DNA of 64,000 bases from Stereocaulon alpinum (lineage: Eukaryota; Ascomycota; Lecanoromycetes; Lecanorales; Stereocaulaceae): the NCBI GenBank assembly GCA_018257865.1, contig JAEUBA010000023.1:62001-126000 (forward strand), given 5' to 3'. Both the position numbers and the translations under genes were made by a program. The notes below the pieces were generated by a model. It was not told the origin of the DNA and did no database searches. It saw nothing but the letters and a program-made list of their open reading frames with translations. Position 1 is the stretch's first letter, and every line of letters starts with the position of its first letter. Shown here piece by piece: positions 45,315-57,938 of this stretch.

Positions 45315-47558
45315 ATGGTTCCAAAAGCGGCTGAGAAGAGTTCATTGAAGCGTGGAAGGGTAAGCAGCACTGGACTCTTACGTCTGGAATGTTCGGCTTA
45401 CAATCACGATATGAAGCATTCCACGGGTGAGGAGATAGACACTAAGAAGCCCCGCCGCTCTCAGCGCATTTCATCATTGACGCAAACAACACCTCTCAAA
45501 GAAAAGAACAAATCCTACCTACCATCACCCTTAACCCACAAAGAATCTACTGCTTCAGAGGACTATAAAGAACAAACAGCTTCACCTCCAGAAGGTCGTC
45601 CAAGTCAGATTCGACACCGGACTCCTCCCAGCACCACACCACCAAATTTTACCCAACTGTCCTCACCTCCTAACGATACGCAAGCTTTTTCACAATTCAT
45701 AGTCCCTCCAAAATCGCTCTCGCATGAGGTGGAGGACGAAGACGCTGAGGGAGTCTGGGGATACTTGGTACCGATAGACGACGTTTTCGGTGACACGTTG
45801 GTCTTGAAGACGCGTTCAGCATGTCCAGCACCATATCCGAATACCGACTTTGCCAAGGGTACAAAGAAGCGTGAAAAGGGCCATCATGGGAAGATCAACT
45901 TTAACGTTGAAGAAGAACAGTATGAGAAGGAGAAGCGAATATCCGGCTTCCCTTCTGGTGGTTATCTCATTGGAAGACATCTAGAGTGTGGTATGCTTCA
46001 ACCGAACAGCAGTTGTGATATACGAATACTGATGGAAACGTAGATCGCCAGCTGGACCTTCCCACCATCTCGAATCGACATTGTCTCATTTTCAACGAGA
46101 ACAAGAATGGAAAAGCCGTAGCAGTCGTGGAGGACCTTTCAAGCAATGGTACCTTCGTTAACGAGGCCATCATCGGGAGGAACAAACGACGTGAACTCGA
46201 AAATGCCGATGAATTATCTGTGCTCGACCAGGCACGCTTCATGTTCTATTATCCGCGAAACCGGGACAGCAGTGCTTTCCGACAGCAATATCGGATCCTC
46301 CAGCAGCTAGGCAAGGGTCACTTTGCGACAGTGTATCTCTGTGTGGAAAGAGCATCAGGAATGCAGTTCGCTGTGAAGAAATTCGAGAAGCGACAAGGAG
46401 ATAGCGGGAGATCGCAGACAGATGGACTACAACAAGAGATTGGTGTACTGAAGGCTGTCAGCCACCCGAATATGCTTTGCTTGAAGGACACCTTTGACGA
46501 AGAAAGCGGCGTATACATTGTATTGGAGCTCGCTCCGGAGGGAGAGCTATTCAATACCATTGTCATGAAGCAGAAGTTGACGGAGGAAGAGGCCCGAAAA
46601 GTCTTCATCCAGCTGTTCCAGGGGATCAAATACCTCGTAGGTCGAGTTCAATCCACTTTTGATTGAAAGGCTAACCTATGCAGCACGAACGTAATATTGT
46701 ACACCGAGATATCAAGCCGGAAAACATACTGTTAGCCGATAAAGAATTATCAGTGAAACTGGCAGACTTTGGTCTGGCTAAGATCATCGGCGAAGAATCA
46801 TTCACCACAACGCTGTAAGTGTCTCTCATCCATGCTCAAAGCAGACTTCTTACGGTGACTGTAGATGTGGCACACCAAGTTACGTGGCACCTGAGATCTT
46901 AGAGAACTCGATGCATCGCAAGTACACCCGAGCAGTCGATATCTGGTCCCTAGGCGTAGTCCTCTATATTTGCTTGTGCGGATTTCCACCGTTCTCTGAC
47001 GAACTTTGGACTGAGGAGCATCCATACACACTCTCACAGCAAATCAAAATGGGCCGGTTTGACTACCCATCACCGTACTGGGATTCTGTTGGCGATCCAG
47101 CCCTAGACCTCATTGATCGCATGCTCACGGTAGATGTCGAGCAGCGAATTACCATTGAAGAATGTCTAGAGCATCCTTGGATAACACAGAGACATCTCAA
47201 CCCAGCTGACAGCACCGACGGTCTCACAGGAGCCATGGATCAACTTGACTTCTCCAAACGCAAGATTGCGCGTGAACGAACGCTACTCAGCGATCTGAAT
47301 GAGGTCAAAGTAAGCAAGGTTATCGAGTGGGATGATAAGAAGGCGCCCGTCAAAGTCTTTAACAAGAATCCGGACGGCAAGAGGGTCCACAACACTCAAA
47401 TGAAGCCCGCTACCAATGGCCATGTGCCGAGACCAGAAGAGCCGCCTGCAGCGCACCAGCAACCAGAAGCTTTCATGGGCCTAGGGGGCAAAGGGGACCA
47501 GATCCTATTTGAAAACGATAGGGGTAGTCGATATGAACCCGACGAAGTTCCGAAGTGA
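45315..47558 (+). CDS. Chk2/Rad53-type checkpoint kinase with FHA domain
   Basis: Four exons (45315-45990, 46044-46636, 46684-46814, 46865-47558) give 697 residues. A basic, disordered N-terminus (PRRSQRIS, about residue 35) with several SQ/TQ sites precedes one FHA domain. The phosphopeptide-binding elements are GYLIGRHLECD, then ISNRHC and then EDLSSNGTFVNE. The kinase domain follows: GKGHFATVY glycine loop, AVKKFEK lysine, HRDIKPEN catalytic loop, ADFGLAK and VAPEIL. A C-terminal basic tail ends the protein. One FHA followed by a kinase is the Chk2/Cds1 layout. The protein should act in the nucleus in the DNA damage and replication checkpoint, activated by ATM/ATR-type kinases at the SQ/TQ sites. 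A 57-base stretch starting GTAAGC in exon 1 (about 45360-45416) is an optional intron that keeps frame. Confidence 0.93.
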
Positions 47559-48352
47559 AATAGAAGACTAAGAGGGTTTCTGAACGTTTCAAGCCCACAC
47601 AGTTGGGCCACCGTCCACGCTCAGGTCTTTGACCACAGCAGACGCGTCCTGCGACGCGGACATTTTAGACCTTTGGAAAGACAAGAGGTCACTCAATCTT
47701 GCAATGTACGACACTCTATGTACTGCTGGACAGGTGTAATATGCGGACATGTAGAGGATTTTAGCTGGTGGGGATGTGTCGGATATGGTTGGAAAACAGC
47801 GATTCTGGGAACAATCAATTATGTACGCCTCTCCTCAACCACATAAGTACACGAATGGATACAACGAAATCTGATAACGACACGCCTCTCTATATCCCCT
47901 TATGTCATTCCAAGAAAACTCGTCACCGTTGCGGTAACAGGGTTAGCTGTTGGGAGAAAGTGGAAATCTCAGGCGCATCTTTGTAAGCCTGACATTTGTT
48001 GAGAACCTTCATCTAAGGTATCGTCCTGATAAAGAATAATACAGCAGCCAGGCGTATGTTTTCGGTGCTGAGATTACTATGTTTCTAGGGGGTTTAAGTT
48101 ACCCCTCAAAGCTGCCACTTAGTTTTATACCTAGGAGCGGGCTCGCCAAAATATAATAGCGTCGGCGGGAAGCCAGGAAGCTCCGTTGCCAAGTTTCACA
48201 TGCTAATCGACTCTAGACCCCGACAATGCTCCCATATAATCTTACAACGGGTTCCCAGCTCTCTCAACATGATCTCCAGGCTCATTCACATGCCATTGCC
48301 ATCAATCTCACTTGACGCATAGCCGCGCGCTCCCAACTTATCAAGACTCCCC
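47559..48352. other. Intergenic region between kinase and CDF transporter
   Basis: Same-strand genes flank this 794-base interval. No credible coding sequence or repeat was seen. It should hold the kinase 3' UTR and the transporter promoter. Confidence 0.45.
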
Positions 48353-50170
48353 ATGGCTGAGATTACTCCCCCGCGACCCAAGTCCTACCGCATAGGATCT
48401 CTTCAAAGCTTTCTCCCTCTCTCCGACACATACTCTACTCGCCGCCAGAAGCTTCCATCCATCATCCAAAGCAGATCCTCATCCAATATCAAAGATCTGC
48501 GGACCCAGACGGCGCAAAGAAAGTCTGACACATCCGGCATGGAAGGAGACGAGGAGAGTGATGTCGAAAGAGACGGGGATATCAGAGATTTCGGCTTCAT
48601 TGATCGGAGTACGAAGAATAATAGACCCGGAAGAGGAGCGCGGAGATCGAGCGGCATCAGTGACGGAAGCGACGTATTGATGACCCCACAGATGAGGAGT
48701 ATGCGTCTGATTGGGAATAGCAACCCAAGATACAGATGGGAGCAATACTACAAGACTCCCGAGCAGCTCAGCAAAATGAATAAGCCTATACGGGAATATT
48801 ACGAGAAGAATAATCACCTCATATCCTCATATCTCTATATTGACCGTCTACTGGATTCGTCTCTCCCCCACTCCCTTATCCAGGAATACAACCATGAACA
48901 TGACGCAGACATGCAAATCCCACCTACTATACTAGAAAACCCTGCTAATGAGCGCCATCCCTCCGTCGAAGCCAACGGTCATGGTAGCCAAATCAAAGTC
49001 AAGAGAACACCTAAAGCGCTCTACAAACTTCCAGACGAGAACACGCCATTGTTGGGCGACGATATGGAGGATGGCCCCAGAGCGTTTGATATTCAGAAAG
49101 GTGAAGAGGCACTCGAAGAGAGCGGCAGCAAAGTAGTCACCTTTGCTATCTACCTCAACCTAGTCGCGAATGCGATACTCCTGGCTGGAAAGATAGCCGT
49201 CATAGTACTTACTTCCTCGCTATCAGTCCTCGCCTCCCTCGTCGATGCAGCTCTTGACTTCCTCTCGACTGCAATAGTATGGGTAACCACGAAACTCATC
49301 TCCAAGCAAGATCGATATCTGTATCCAGTCGGGCGCCGGCGTCTTGAACCCATTGGTAAGCGACCTTTCCAAGGCTATCAATTCCCATCTCATAACCAGC
49401 CGGAGTCATAAGACAAAATCAGAAGCCTGAGCAGTTGTGACACTGCTGAGAATACGGCTTTTGAACCATGACCTGCCTTGTGAGAGTACTGCTAACCCTG
49501 GGTTATCGCAGGCGTGCTGGTCTTCAGCGTTATCATGATTACGTCCTTCTTCCAAGTCTTCCTCGAATGTTTCAATCGCCTCACTGGTCGTGATCATTCA
49601 ATCGTCCGGCTCGGGATACCAGCCATTGTCATCATGGCATCAACGGTATTCATAAAGCTAGGATGCTGGTTATGGTGCCGCCTGATCAAAAACAGCTCCG
49701 TCCAAGCTTTAGCGCAAGACGCAATGACGGACGTCATCTTCAATATCTTCTCCATCATATTCCCCTTAATCGGCTACTACGCCTCCCTCTGGTGGCTTGA
49801 TGCCCTTGGTGGAATGCTCCTCTCACTCTACGTTATCGTGAACTGGTCCCGCACCTCATCCACCCACATCCGACAACTCACCGGTGCCGCCGCACCTGCA
49901 GCAGATCGAAACATCCTCCTCTACCTCACCATGCGTTTCGCAAAGACCATCAAGTCGATACAAAGCCTGCAAGCCTATCACGCAGGGGACAAGTTGAACG
50001 TTGAGGTCGATATCGTTCTAGATGAGAACATGTCGCTTAGGGATAGCCATGATTTGGGAGAGAGCCTGCAGTATGTGTTGGAATCTGTGCCGAGCGTCGA
50101 TCGGGCTTTTGTTCATTTGGACTATGCGAGTAATAACTTGCCGAACCATATGCAGCAGCAGGCGGATTGA
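48353..50170 (+). CDS. Cation diffusion facilitator, manganese-type
   Basis: Two exons (48353-49355 and 49512-50170), separated by a 156-base intron, the longest in this window, give 553 residues. A long hydrophilic N-terminus (about 265 residues) precedes six membrane segments, the first starting at VVTFAIYLNLVANAIL. The metal-binding motif of helix II is DAALD and of helix V is DAMTD. Both are DxxxD, which in this family marks the manganese subgroup, whereas zinc members usually have HxxxD. A cytosolic C-terminal ferredoxin-like domain follows (VEVDIVLDENMSL, then SVDRAFVHLDY). It should be a proton-driven exporter moving Mn2+ out of the cytosol into the vacuole, Golgi or cell exterior. The start is the first ATG of the frame. 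Confidence 0.92.
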
Positions 50171-51097
50171 TACGGATGGGCACAGGCCTGTCTGTTATAC
50201 GTATACTAGCGCTAGATGCCTGAATATCTGAAAAGAGGCAGGGAGATACCGCTTCTTTTACTCCCCCTTTAAGACGATGAAGCCTGAATTTCCAATCCAC
50301 CATTCGTGCAATCCCAGCTCACGTGCACCCAGTCTGGCTATCTTTCCTGATCATCGTCCGCTTGATTGGTGCCGAAGAATAACGGCTTTCTCTGTTTATC
50401 TAACCCGTATACTCTAAGACTATGACGAATGCTCCTCTCCTTTCAAACTCATGTCGTCTGGCTTATAATTTGTACTAAACGCTATTCTATGTCTTATAAT
50501 TTGCTATCTCTTACTTCCCCTTCAACCAGCGGTCTATATATATCCCTACTCCCTCTATCTCCGTCTATATCCTCCCCAACCCTCTACCTATCTGCCCCCA
50601 TCTTCTATCTCCTGACTCAAAGCCAAACCCAAAACTATAGACTATAATCATACCTGAGCTCCTCCCGCTCCATCTCCTCGTCACTTCCCCACATTATCTC
50701 GTTATCGAATCCCTACTTTAACTTATTGGCTTGGCTTGAAGAAGAGAAAGAGAAGAGAAGAGGTATCTGAGGTGGAGGGTATTATGGTTTTTAGGAAAGG
50801 TAGGTGGGTAGGTAGTTAGGTAGATAAGTGGGTGAGTGTGCTGAGGGTTTTGGGAGGGGGATGGGAAGGGAAGGGATTGTGGGGTGGAAGGGGGGGGGGA
50901 GGGGACTTTCCTAGAAGCGAGACCATGCGCTTCAGTTGCATTGATTAGAGTCAAACGTCGTCTGCCTGTCTCTCATACTCTATACGCGAAAGACATACCT
51001 CGTTTCATAACCGCATCTACTGACGACACTGGCGCTATTTCCGCAATATAGTGTTCAACCTCAATGAATGTCCTCAAAATCTTGACAATGAGAAGAC
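50171..51097. other. Intergenic region with pyrimidine-rich then purine-rich strand
   Basis: From about 50420 to 50660 the plus strand is rich in C and T. From about 50735 to 50915 it becomes rich in G and A, with GGTA-type microsatellite units (50800-50830) and a G-run near 50891-50900. No gene was seen. Confidence 0.5.
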
Positions 51098-51637
51098 ATG
51101 AATTTCTGGAAATGCAGCCTGCTAGCTTCGCTAGCCGCTGCTGCAGCGCTCAACTCCTCCCTCACTACCTCGGCGCTTGCTGTCTCTGAGGTAAACAATG
51201 GAACCGGAATTGCCGATTTAGCTGCAAATGAATGGCCCCCTGCCCCCTGGATCATCCCCATCCACGGCCGCCTTGCCCTGTTCATCCACTCCTATGGCTC
51301 CGGACCCCCATCCTACCTCACCCAAAATACCATCCTCGACGCCCTCGAGCGCTTCAGGGAACGTATATTGTCTCGCGGCCACCCATTCGACTACTATCCA
51401 CCGACAGTCCTTCAGTACGAAGGGGTAAACGTTTTCCTAATACGTTCAAGAGAGCAGGAGCCGATGCAATTGGAGAGAATTCAAGCAGCTGCGGTCATCC
51501 AGAATATGTACATACGGACAAGGGACTCTGGAGGGAGGGAGATTACGAATGCCGAGATCACGAACGATGGGGTTGTTGTTAGGGACTTTGAGTTGAGGTT
51601 TCAGTCACACCCAGTGGGGATGGTAGAGACGAGTTGA
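51098..51637 (+). CDS. Small secreted protein of unknown function
   Basis: A single exon of 179 residues beginning MNFWKCSLLASLAAAAALN, a clear signal peptide with a probable cut within the alanine/serine-rich stretch. Two potential N-glycosylation sites (NSS, NGT) follow. The mature part has no domain I recognise and almost no cysteine. It contains a PWIIPIHGRLALFIHSY segment and a basic, charged second half. The ATG is the first of the frame and sits just before the signal peptide. I do not know the function. Its 3' end faces the 3' end of the dipeptidase gene, 169 bases away. Confidence 0.65.
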   Translation: MNFWKCSLLASLAAAAALNSSLTTSALAVSEVNNGTGIADLAANEWPPAPWIIPIHGRLALFIHSYGSGPPSYLTQNTILDALERFRERILSRGHPFDYYPPTVLQYEGVNVFLIRSREQEPMQLERIQAAAVIQNMYIRTRDSGGREITNAEITNDGVVVRDFELRFQSHPVGMVETS

Positions 51638-51806
51638 TAAGGGGTGGTTGTGAGGTTGGTGGGTAAGGAGAGTGGTTGATGTGAATATATAGTGAAAGCC
51701 GAAATGCATGCCGTTATAGCTGTATCTAGTTAGGAATTGCACGTGAAGGTTAAATATTGTCAACTCCAGTGTACCCGTCTCTTCATGAGTATTTAGAGCC
51801 AGCTCT

Positions 51807-53474
51807 TCACCAACGCATCTTTGGGACATGATCTTGAATGGGGAGTACGCCCTCCTCCTGCATCTTCAATGCCACTTCCTCGGCATGTCCCCATACACGT
51901 AGGATGTTTCGCCCCACGACTTTCGCAGCGTCCGAGTCAGAGACCCCCATCCGGAGTAGCTCTGCAATGAGATCGGGATATTTGGACACATCGTCCAGAC
52001 CCTTTGGCGTAGACAATATCCCATCGAAATCGCTCCCTAGGCCTACGTGGTCATAGCCGATGAGATCACCGATGTGGGTGATATGTCTCGCCACCTGGTG
52101 TAAAGTAGAGTTTGGGGGATAGAAATCCGGTATACCCGTCTTCTGATGAGACGGTGTACAAGAGATAAAATCTGGTGAGAAATTGACCATTACGATTGAG
52201 TTCGTTTTCTTGACAAGCTGCAGCACGCCATCCGGAACGTTACGCGGATGCGGGCAAAGAGCGTATGCTGAGCTGTGGCTGAAAACAATTGGTGCAATGC
52301 TACCATTGAATTTCTCTGGATTCGCGCCGAGAACGTCAAGCATTGTCTCTTTGCTCACGTGGGAGAGATCGACGAGCATGCCCATTCGGTTCATTTCTTT
52401 GACGATTAATTTACCGCGATCACTAAGGCCATGCCAGTGGGCTGGACCTGCGATCATATCGCCTGACGGAGTGGTCGTAAGTGCCGCGTCAGCAAAGGCG
52501 TTGTTGCAATTCCACGTTAGCGTGGCGTATCTCACGCCTAGAGAGTAGTAAAGGCGAAGGTTTGAGAAAGAATTCCCAATCTGGTGTAGGCCCTCGACGC
52601 CGATAGGGGAGATGAGCTTTCCGCCATTTTCGAAGGCTGCTAAGGCTGTTGTGCTATTTAGTGTTGGCGAGGAGAAAACTTTGGGATATGATGCTGTTAG
52701 ACGTTTGAGTAGATCAAGTTGGGACAAGGTTGTGGACACAGCTGAAGCTTGTTAGTCAAGTCTTACGAACCCTTAATGATCGATAGGAATTGTAACAAGG
52801 ACTAGGAGCCAATATTAAAGCCCTCAAACGTCGAATCAATGCAATGATAAAGCAGAGCAACTCGCCTTCGACGTAATTTCCATCCGAGAAATCAGTGCCA
52901 TTTGATGGACATAACACGAAAGCAGACCAAAATGATCCTCCCACCTTTCCATTCTTTAGACGTGGAAGGTCGACCTGGGCAGGCATACCCCCATTCTCAA
53001 ACTTCTCTCTGAAGCTTTCGTTATATATATCGTTCTGGTATGCAAATCGTATAAATATGGCTAGATCATTATGCCCATCTATCAAGCATTAGACGTTGAT
53101 CGACATGACGAAGCCTTCAGGACTCAAAGACCTATCAAAGGATTCTCTGAAAGTATCTTGTCCACCCTTGCCCTAATTTTCAAGGTATCATCTCCAGGCT
53201 TCTTTCCTGGAACATAAGGCGTTCCAGGCATAAGCAAAGTTATAAAGATCGCCAAGCCAACCACAATTGTGAACAATATAATAAGGGTACGAAGAGGGGA
53301 GAGTCCTTCGAAAGTTGAGGTTGGTGGAGTATTGTCCCTATCGTCAATATCTCCATCCCAGTCAACGACCTCACCCTGTTTTTGATGATTGACTTGGGAC
53401 GGTTTAGAGAATCCATAGCCTGATATTTCCGGGGCCGAAGCGCCCTTTGGAAGTAGGGGGTCGGTCTCAGACAT
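51807..53474 (-). CDS. Membrane dipeptidase (renal dipeptidase family, M19)
   Basis: Three exons on the minus strand (53474-53132, 53078-52866, 52741-51807) give 496 residues. The first intron is 53 bases and GT-AG. The second is 124 bases and has GC-AG ends: the exon ends GAAG and the intron starts GCGAGT. A cytosolic N-terminus with an acidic dileucine-like DPLLPKG is followed by one membrane helix (LRTLIILFTIVVGLAIFITLL), so it is a type II membrane protein. The zinc-binding pair is in DGHNDLA (about residue 117). Later metal and catalytic elements are LVDLSHVS, FSHSSAY and VGLGSDFDG. Members hydrolyse dipeptides, including cystinyl-glycine, and some beta-lactams or leukotriene D4 in animals. 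It shares a short upstream region with the exchanger gene that starts 284 bases away in the other direction. Confidence 0.92.
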
Positions 53475-53757
53475 TTTAGAGGCGTACAAGTAAGACCTTT
53501 GAGATATTAAGCCTAGGGTGAAAGTATGGATGGATTCGAGCTATAGCAATCATGATGCACGTCATATGAAGACATCGGCTAAACTGCGGCAACAACCCCC
53601 AAACAAGGATACACAATACATTACTTGGCGCTCTCGGCGATGATGCCGAATCGTTTGACAAAGCTGTTATGGAACCGATTCGAGTCCTTTTGGGATCGCC
53701 ATCGGCTTTGCATCTTGGTTCATTACTACTAGTCGAGTATCTCATAATGCATCTACA

Positions 53758-56700
53758 ATGTCTCCTACAATGCCAGCAAGAACGCCAGCGCGAAAGAAGT
53801 CATCGCGGGCTTACACCCGGCAGAAATACTCTGCTGCCAGAGCTTTCTATCTTACCATTCTCATAATATCAGCTTTCACGGCGTTCAGCTTAACTGCGAG
53901 TAGGAGGTCTTCGAGGACTCCTGCTAATATAGATGGCCAACTTTTCCGTCGGAACCTTGTTCCGGATGACCTTGCCAACAGTAGTGCAGACCTGGTGCGG
54001 AGAGATGAGGCGGTATGCTTTGCTGAGCTTCTGATCTACCTCTCAAGATACTAATATCGAACTTTTCAGTGTCGCCTCGTCCATACCGTCAAAGACAAAT
54101 GCGCTTTCGTTCGTGCCAATTGTGAAGACGAAGAAGCAGGCCTTATCTCCTACCTACAGCTCTTCTACTGCAGACTACACAAAGCGAAACCCGTCGCCTT
54201 CATCATCCTGACATTATGGCTTGGCCTCTTATTCAGCACTATTGGTATTGCCGCCAGCGACTTCTTCTGCATCAATCTCAGCACCATTGCCAGCATCCTA
54301 GGAATGAGCGAGAGTATGGCCGGCGTCACATTCTTGGCCTTTGGGAATGGTAGTCCAGATGTGTTCTCTACCTTTGCGGCCATGAAGACACAGAGCGGTA
54401 GTCTGGCTGTTGGTGAACTTATCGGCGCTGCTGGATTCATTACTGCGGTCGTGGCTGGCTCAATGGCTCTGGTAAGACCATTCAAAGTCGCAAGAAAGAG
54501 CTTCGTCCGAGATATTGGCTTCTTCATAGTCGCGGCAAGCTTCAGTATGGTCTTTCTGGCGGATGGGCATCTACACATGTGGGAGTGTGCTGTTATGGTT
54601 GGCTTCTACGTTTTCTATGTCATCACGGTCGTCTTGTGGCATTGGTACATGCGCAATAGATCTCGACGAAAGCAACTGGAAGATGCAGCAAGAAGCCACT
54701 TCCATATCCCTGGCACGGATCAGGCTGAGCAAGAGCCATACCATGACGAGGATGAAGAAGAAACTGCACCGAGCGGGAGCAGAGGGCCTACGAGAGTCTC
54801 AACAAGTGATTTCGACAATTTAGAGAGAGCAGGCAGTCCCTTGCTTAGGGCCATGGATGAAGAGGCGGACGCTAATGAGGAGACAAGAGACCGGTATTTG
54901 GCCGAGATCAGCAGTAATATGCGGGTTAGCAGACCTAAGCCTGGAGAGCGCAGGAACACACTCAATCCTATCCGCCCTAGTCTTGTTGGTGCTCTCGAAT
55001 TCAGGGCAGTTCTGTCGTCATTGCAGAAGTCAAGGAATATCCAGACTATCCCTATCAATCTTCGCCGATATTCCGATGATCCTACATTTACCGCCGCACA
55101 GCAACAAGACAATATCTCGGCGATCTCAAATCCAGAGATCAACTACGAGGATTTGGATGCTCATGACGTGGCTTCGAACGCTTCCTTAAGACCCAGCTCA
55201 GACACAGAGCGCACTGGCCCGACTCGAGTCCGTGCTGTTTCCGCGAATGATGCACAAGGGTTGCGACTAGATCCAGGTGCACTGCAACGGCCACGCACGC
55301 CACAGATAGACCTGTTGGGTCCCACGCCCCCAGGGAGTGCAGGGTTGCAAATTCCAGGAGCAGATGATAGAACATGGACAAGGTCGCCGAGCCCTCCAGC
55401 CCCAAATCTGACCCTCTCGCCTGCTGGCGACGAATTTGGCTATCTTTCTACAAGTCCTGCACCAATGTCTCCAATACCGCGTAGGCGGTCTGGCGACCTT
55501 TTGGCTCCACCTGAGGACAGCCTTGCCGGACCTCGAAATCACTTTCAGCCACAGACAGATTCACAACAGGATCCTAGTAGCTCTGCTTGGAGGTCGCCGT
55601 CTATAGAAGGTAAACCAAGAGCACCCAGGATCCAGATACCGCGCTCACCAGGCTCAAAGTCGTCCCGAGGTTCAAGCCCGCTCTCTCCCTTCCCAGAATT
55701 CTATGATGACCCGAATTTCATGCCTCGTCCTTCACGTACACCGAGCCTTCGACTACCGCCATCCAGCATCGGGTCCGAGTCAACCTACCACCAGAATCTT
55801 TATCAGGAACCCGAGCAGAAGCCTATGCGCTGGTGGCCTTACCGTATCCTTCCAACTCCGCAGGTCTTGGTCTCTACGCTCTTTCCAACTGTTTACTATT
55901 GGAAAGATAAGAATTTTTGGGAGAAGCTTTTAGGTATAGTTGCAGCTCCGAGCGTTTTTCTTCTCGCCATCACTTTACCCATCGTTGAAGTTGACAAGGA
56001 CGACGAAGATGATGTTCCTAAAACGCCCGATCCGGATCCTGGCCTGCGTTCTCCTGAGGGTAACCGGCCACGGAGAGCATCTAGTCTGGCTGTTCTCCCT
56101 TCGGATAGTCCCCCAATCGAGGCCAGGAGTGATGAGGACGTCGCAGATTCGCCAAAGGTGAGGAAGCACGGTAACCATGGAACAGGGTCACCAGCCATCA
56201 ACGTATCTGGACCTGAGAATGACACGGCTTCGAACCCACCGCTTAAAGACCCTAGGCCAATGCAACCCAAACGTCAAAATTCTAGTCAAGTGCAGCAACC
56301 TCGAAAACTATTGGAACCACCCTCATCCCCCAAAGAATGGAATCGATGGCTCGTAGCTACGCAGATCTTCACTGCCCCATTCTTTATCGTGCTTCTATAC
56401 TGGGCCAACACAGACCCTACGCTTTCCATCCGCAATCTCCTCCTACCCTGCCTCTACTCACTTATCGGTTCACTGATCGTTTTTGGCCTTCTCGTCCTAA
56501 CAACCACACCTGCCCACGCACCCAAACATCGCTATTTGTTCTGCTTCCTCGGCTTCATCGTCTCAATCGCCTGGATTTCCACCATTGCCAATGAAGTCGT
56601 TGGCGTCTTGAAAGCCTTCGGTGTAATCCTCGCCATCAGCGACGCCATTCTCGGCCTTACCATCTTCGCCGTCGGCAATTCACTAGGTGACCTCGTTGCT

Positions 56701-57069
56701 GACATTACCGTAGCAAGGCTTGGGTATCCTGTCATGGCACTGAGCGCGTGTTTCGGTGGGCCCATGTTGAACATACTCCTCGGCATTGGTATTAGTGGAC
56801 TGTACATGACGATTCGTGGAGGCGAGAAGAGACATAAAAAGCATCCTGGCAGACCTATGGTGTACAAGCCGTATCAGATCGAGGTTGGAGGTACGCTACT
56901 AATCAGTGGGGTTACGCTTCTTATTACGTTGGCAGGACTACTTATCGTGGTGCCGTTGAGGGGTTGGTGGATGGATAGGAAGGTCGGCTGGGGTCTGGTG
57001 ATCCTTTGGTCGATCAGTACAATTGGGAATGTTGTTGTTGAGATTGTTGGATGGGGCAATGACATCTGA
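53758..57069 (+). CDS. Sodium/calcium exchanger family protein (large fungal type)
   Basis: Two exons (53758-54012 and 54070-57069; intron 57 bases) give 1084 residues. After one N-terminal membrane segment and a lumenal cysteine-bearing region come the first exchanger block with the alpha-1 repeat GVTFLAFGNGSPDVF, then a cytosolic loop of about 400 residues rich in Ser/Pro/Asp. The second block contains the alpha-2 repeat LTIFAVGNSLGDLVADI. The two alpha repeats with Asn-Gly/Ser-Pro-Asp are the ion-binding core of the CaCA superfamily. The size and the long loop resemble the yeast YDL206W-type proteins and vertebrate NCLX/NCKX relatives. It should exchange Ca2+ (or another divalent ion) for Na+, K+ or H+ across an internal membrane. 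The ion pair is not decidable. The ATG used is the first of the frame. Confidence 0.92.
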
Positions 57070-57266
57070 CTGAGTGTGCAAAGACATGTTTGCATAAACA
57101 GGCGTTTGATATCCGGTGGTTTTATAATTTGGATAAAATCTTGCTGGAAAAATTGGCAGCGTTGGAATGAGACAATCCATTCTTATAAGCACTTCCTATA
57201 CTTGCTTCTTCGATGTACAAAGTACGTATTTCTTTACAGAAGAATTCTTCCCAAGCGAGCCTCTCA

Positions 57267-57938
57267 CTACAGCAGATGTTGGTTGACGTCGACAAGCGCC
57301 AACTCAGACACGCCTAAGAAGACCTCTCCAGTGAGTCCCTCCCACCATGCCTCCACCTCAGCCAAAACAGCATCACTCTCCACCCCAAGCCTCTTCCACT
57401 CATCGCACACTTTCTCCAAAGCCATCTCGTGCTCTTCACAAACCTCATTCTCCCGCTCCAGTCTCGATTCAAGTTTCTCAAGCCTCTTCTTAGCCTTCAT
57501 GTACTTCTTTTTCATAGGCAAGAGGTCTGCCGTCCCCGTTGAGAGCCGATAGATCAGGTACAAACGCTCAAATTGTCGGTATTCATCTTGCGCTACTCCT
57601 ACTCCTGCACGCTGGCTGTTGTCCTCCTGATTCATCGCCAAGATACGTTGTGACAGTGACGCGATGTAGCTAGCGTGGGTATCATGTGTACGCTTAATGG
57701 AGAGGAATGACTCACAAAGTTTGGTGTGTTCCTGGCTTAGCTTTTCAAGCCGTTCCAGGGATTCCGTGCACGATGCGCCAGTCTCTGCGATCTTGACAGG
57801 TTCGGACTGTGTCCTTATGAAATTCTCAAGATGTTCACAAGTCTTGAGAATGCCCTGCTTATTTTCAGGGATCGGATCTGTCAGGAGTTGGCGGATGTGG
57901 GCTATGAGGTCGAAACCTTGGGTGAGGGTTTCAGCCAT
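57267..57938 (-). CDS. Coiled-coil protein of unknown function
   Basis: A single exon of 223 residues from an ATG with no nearby alternative. Residues about 55-110 and 140-195 show heptad-like, charged helices (ERLEKLSQEHTKLCES; KAKKRLEKLESRLERENE) typical of coiled coils. There is no signal peptide, membrane segment or catalytic motif. The ends of this gene and of the exchanger gene converge 198 bases apart. I do not recognise the family. Small coiled-coil proteins of this shape occur among kinetochore, spindle and trafficking factors, but nothing specific points to one of these. Confidence 0.7.
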   Translation of the reverse strand: MAETLTQGFDLIAHIRQLLTDPIPENKQGILKTCEHLENFIRTQSEPVKIAETGASCTESLERLEKLSQEHTKLCESFLSIKRTHDTHASYIASLSQRILAMNQEDNSQRAGVGVAQDEYRQFERLYLIYRLSTGTADLLPMKKKYMKAKKRLEKLESRLERENEVCEEHEMALEKVCDEWKRLGVESDAVLAEVEAWWEGLTGEVFLGVSELALVDVNQHLL

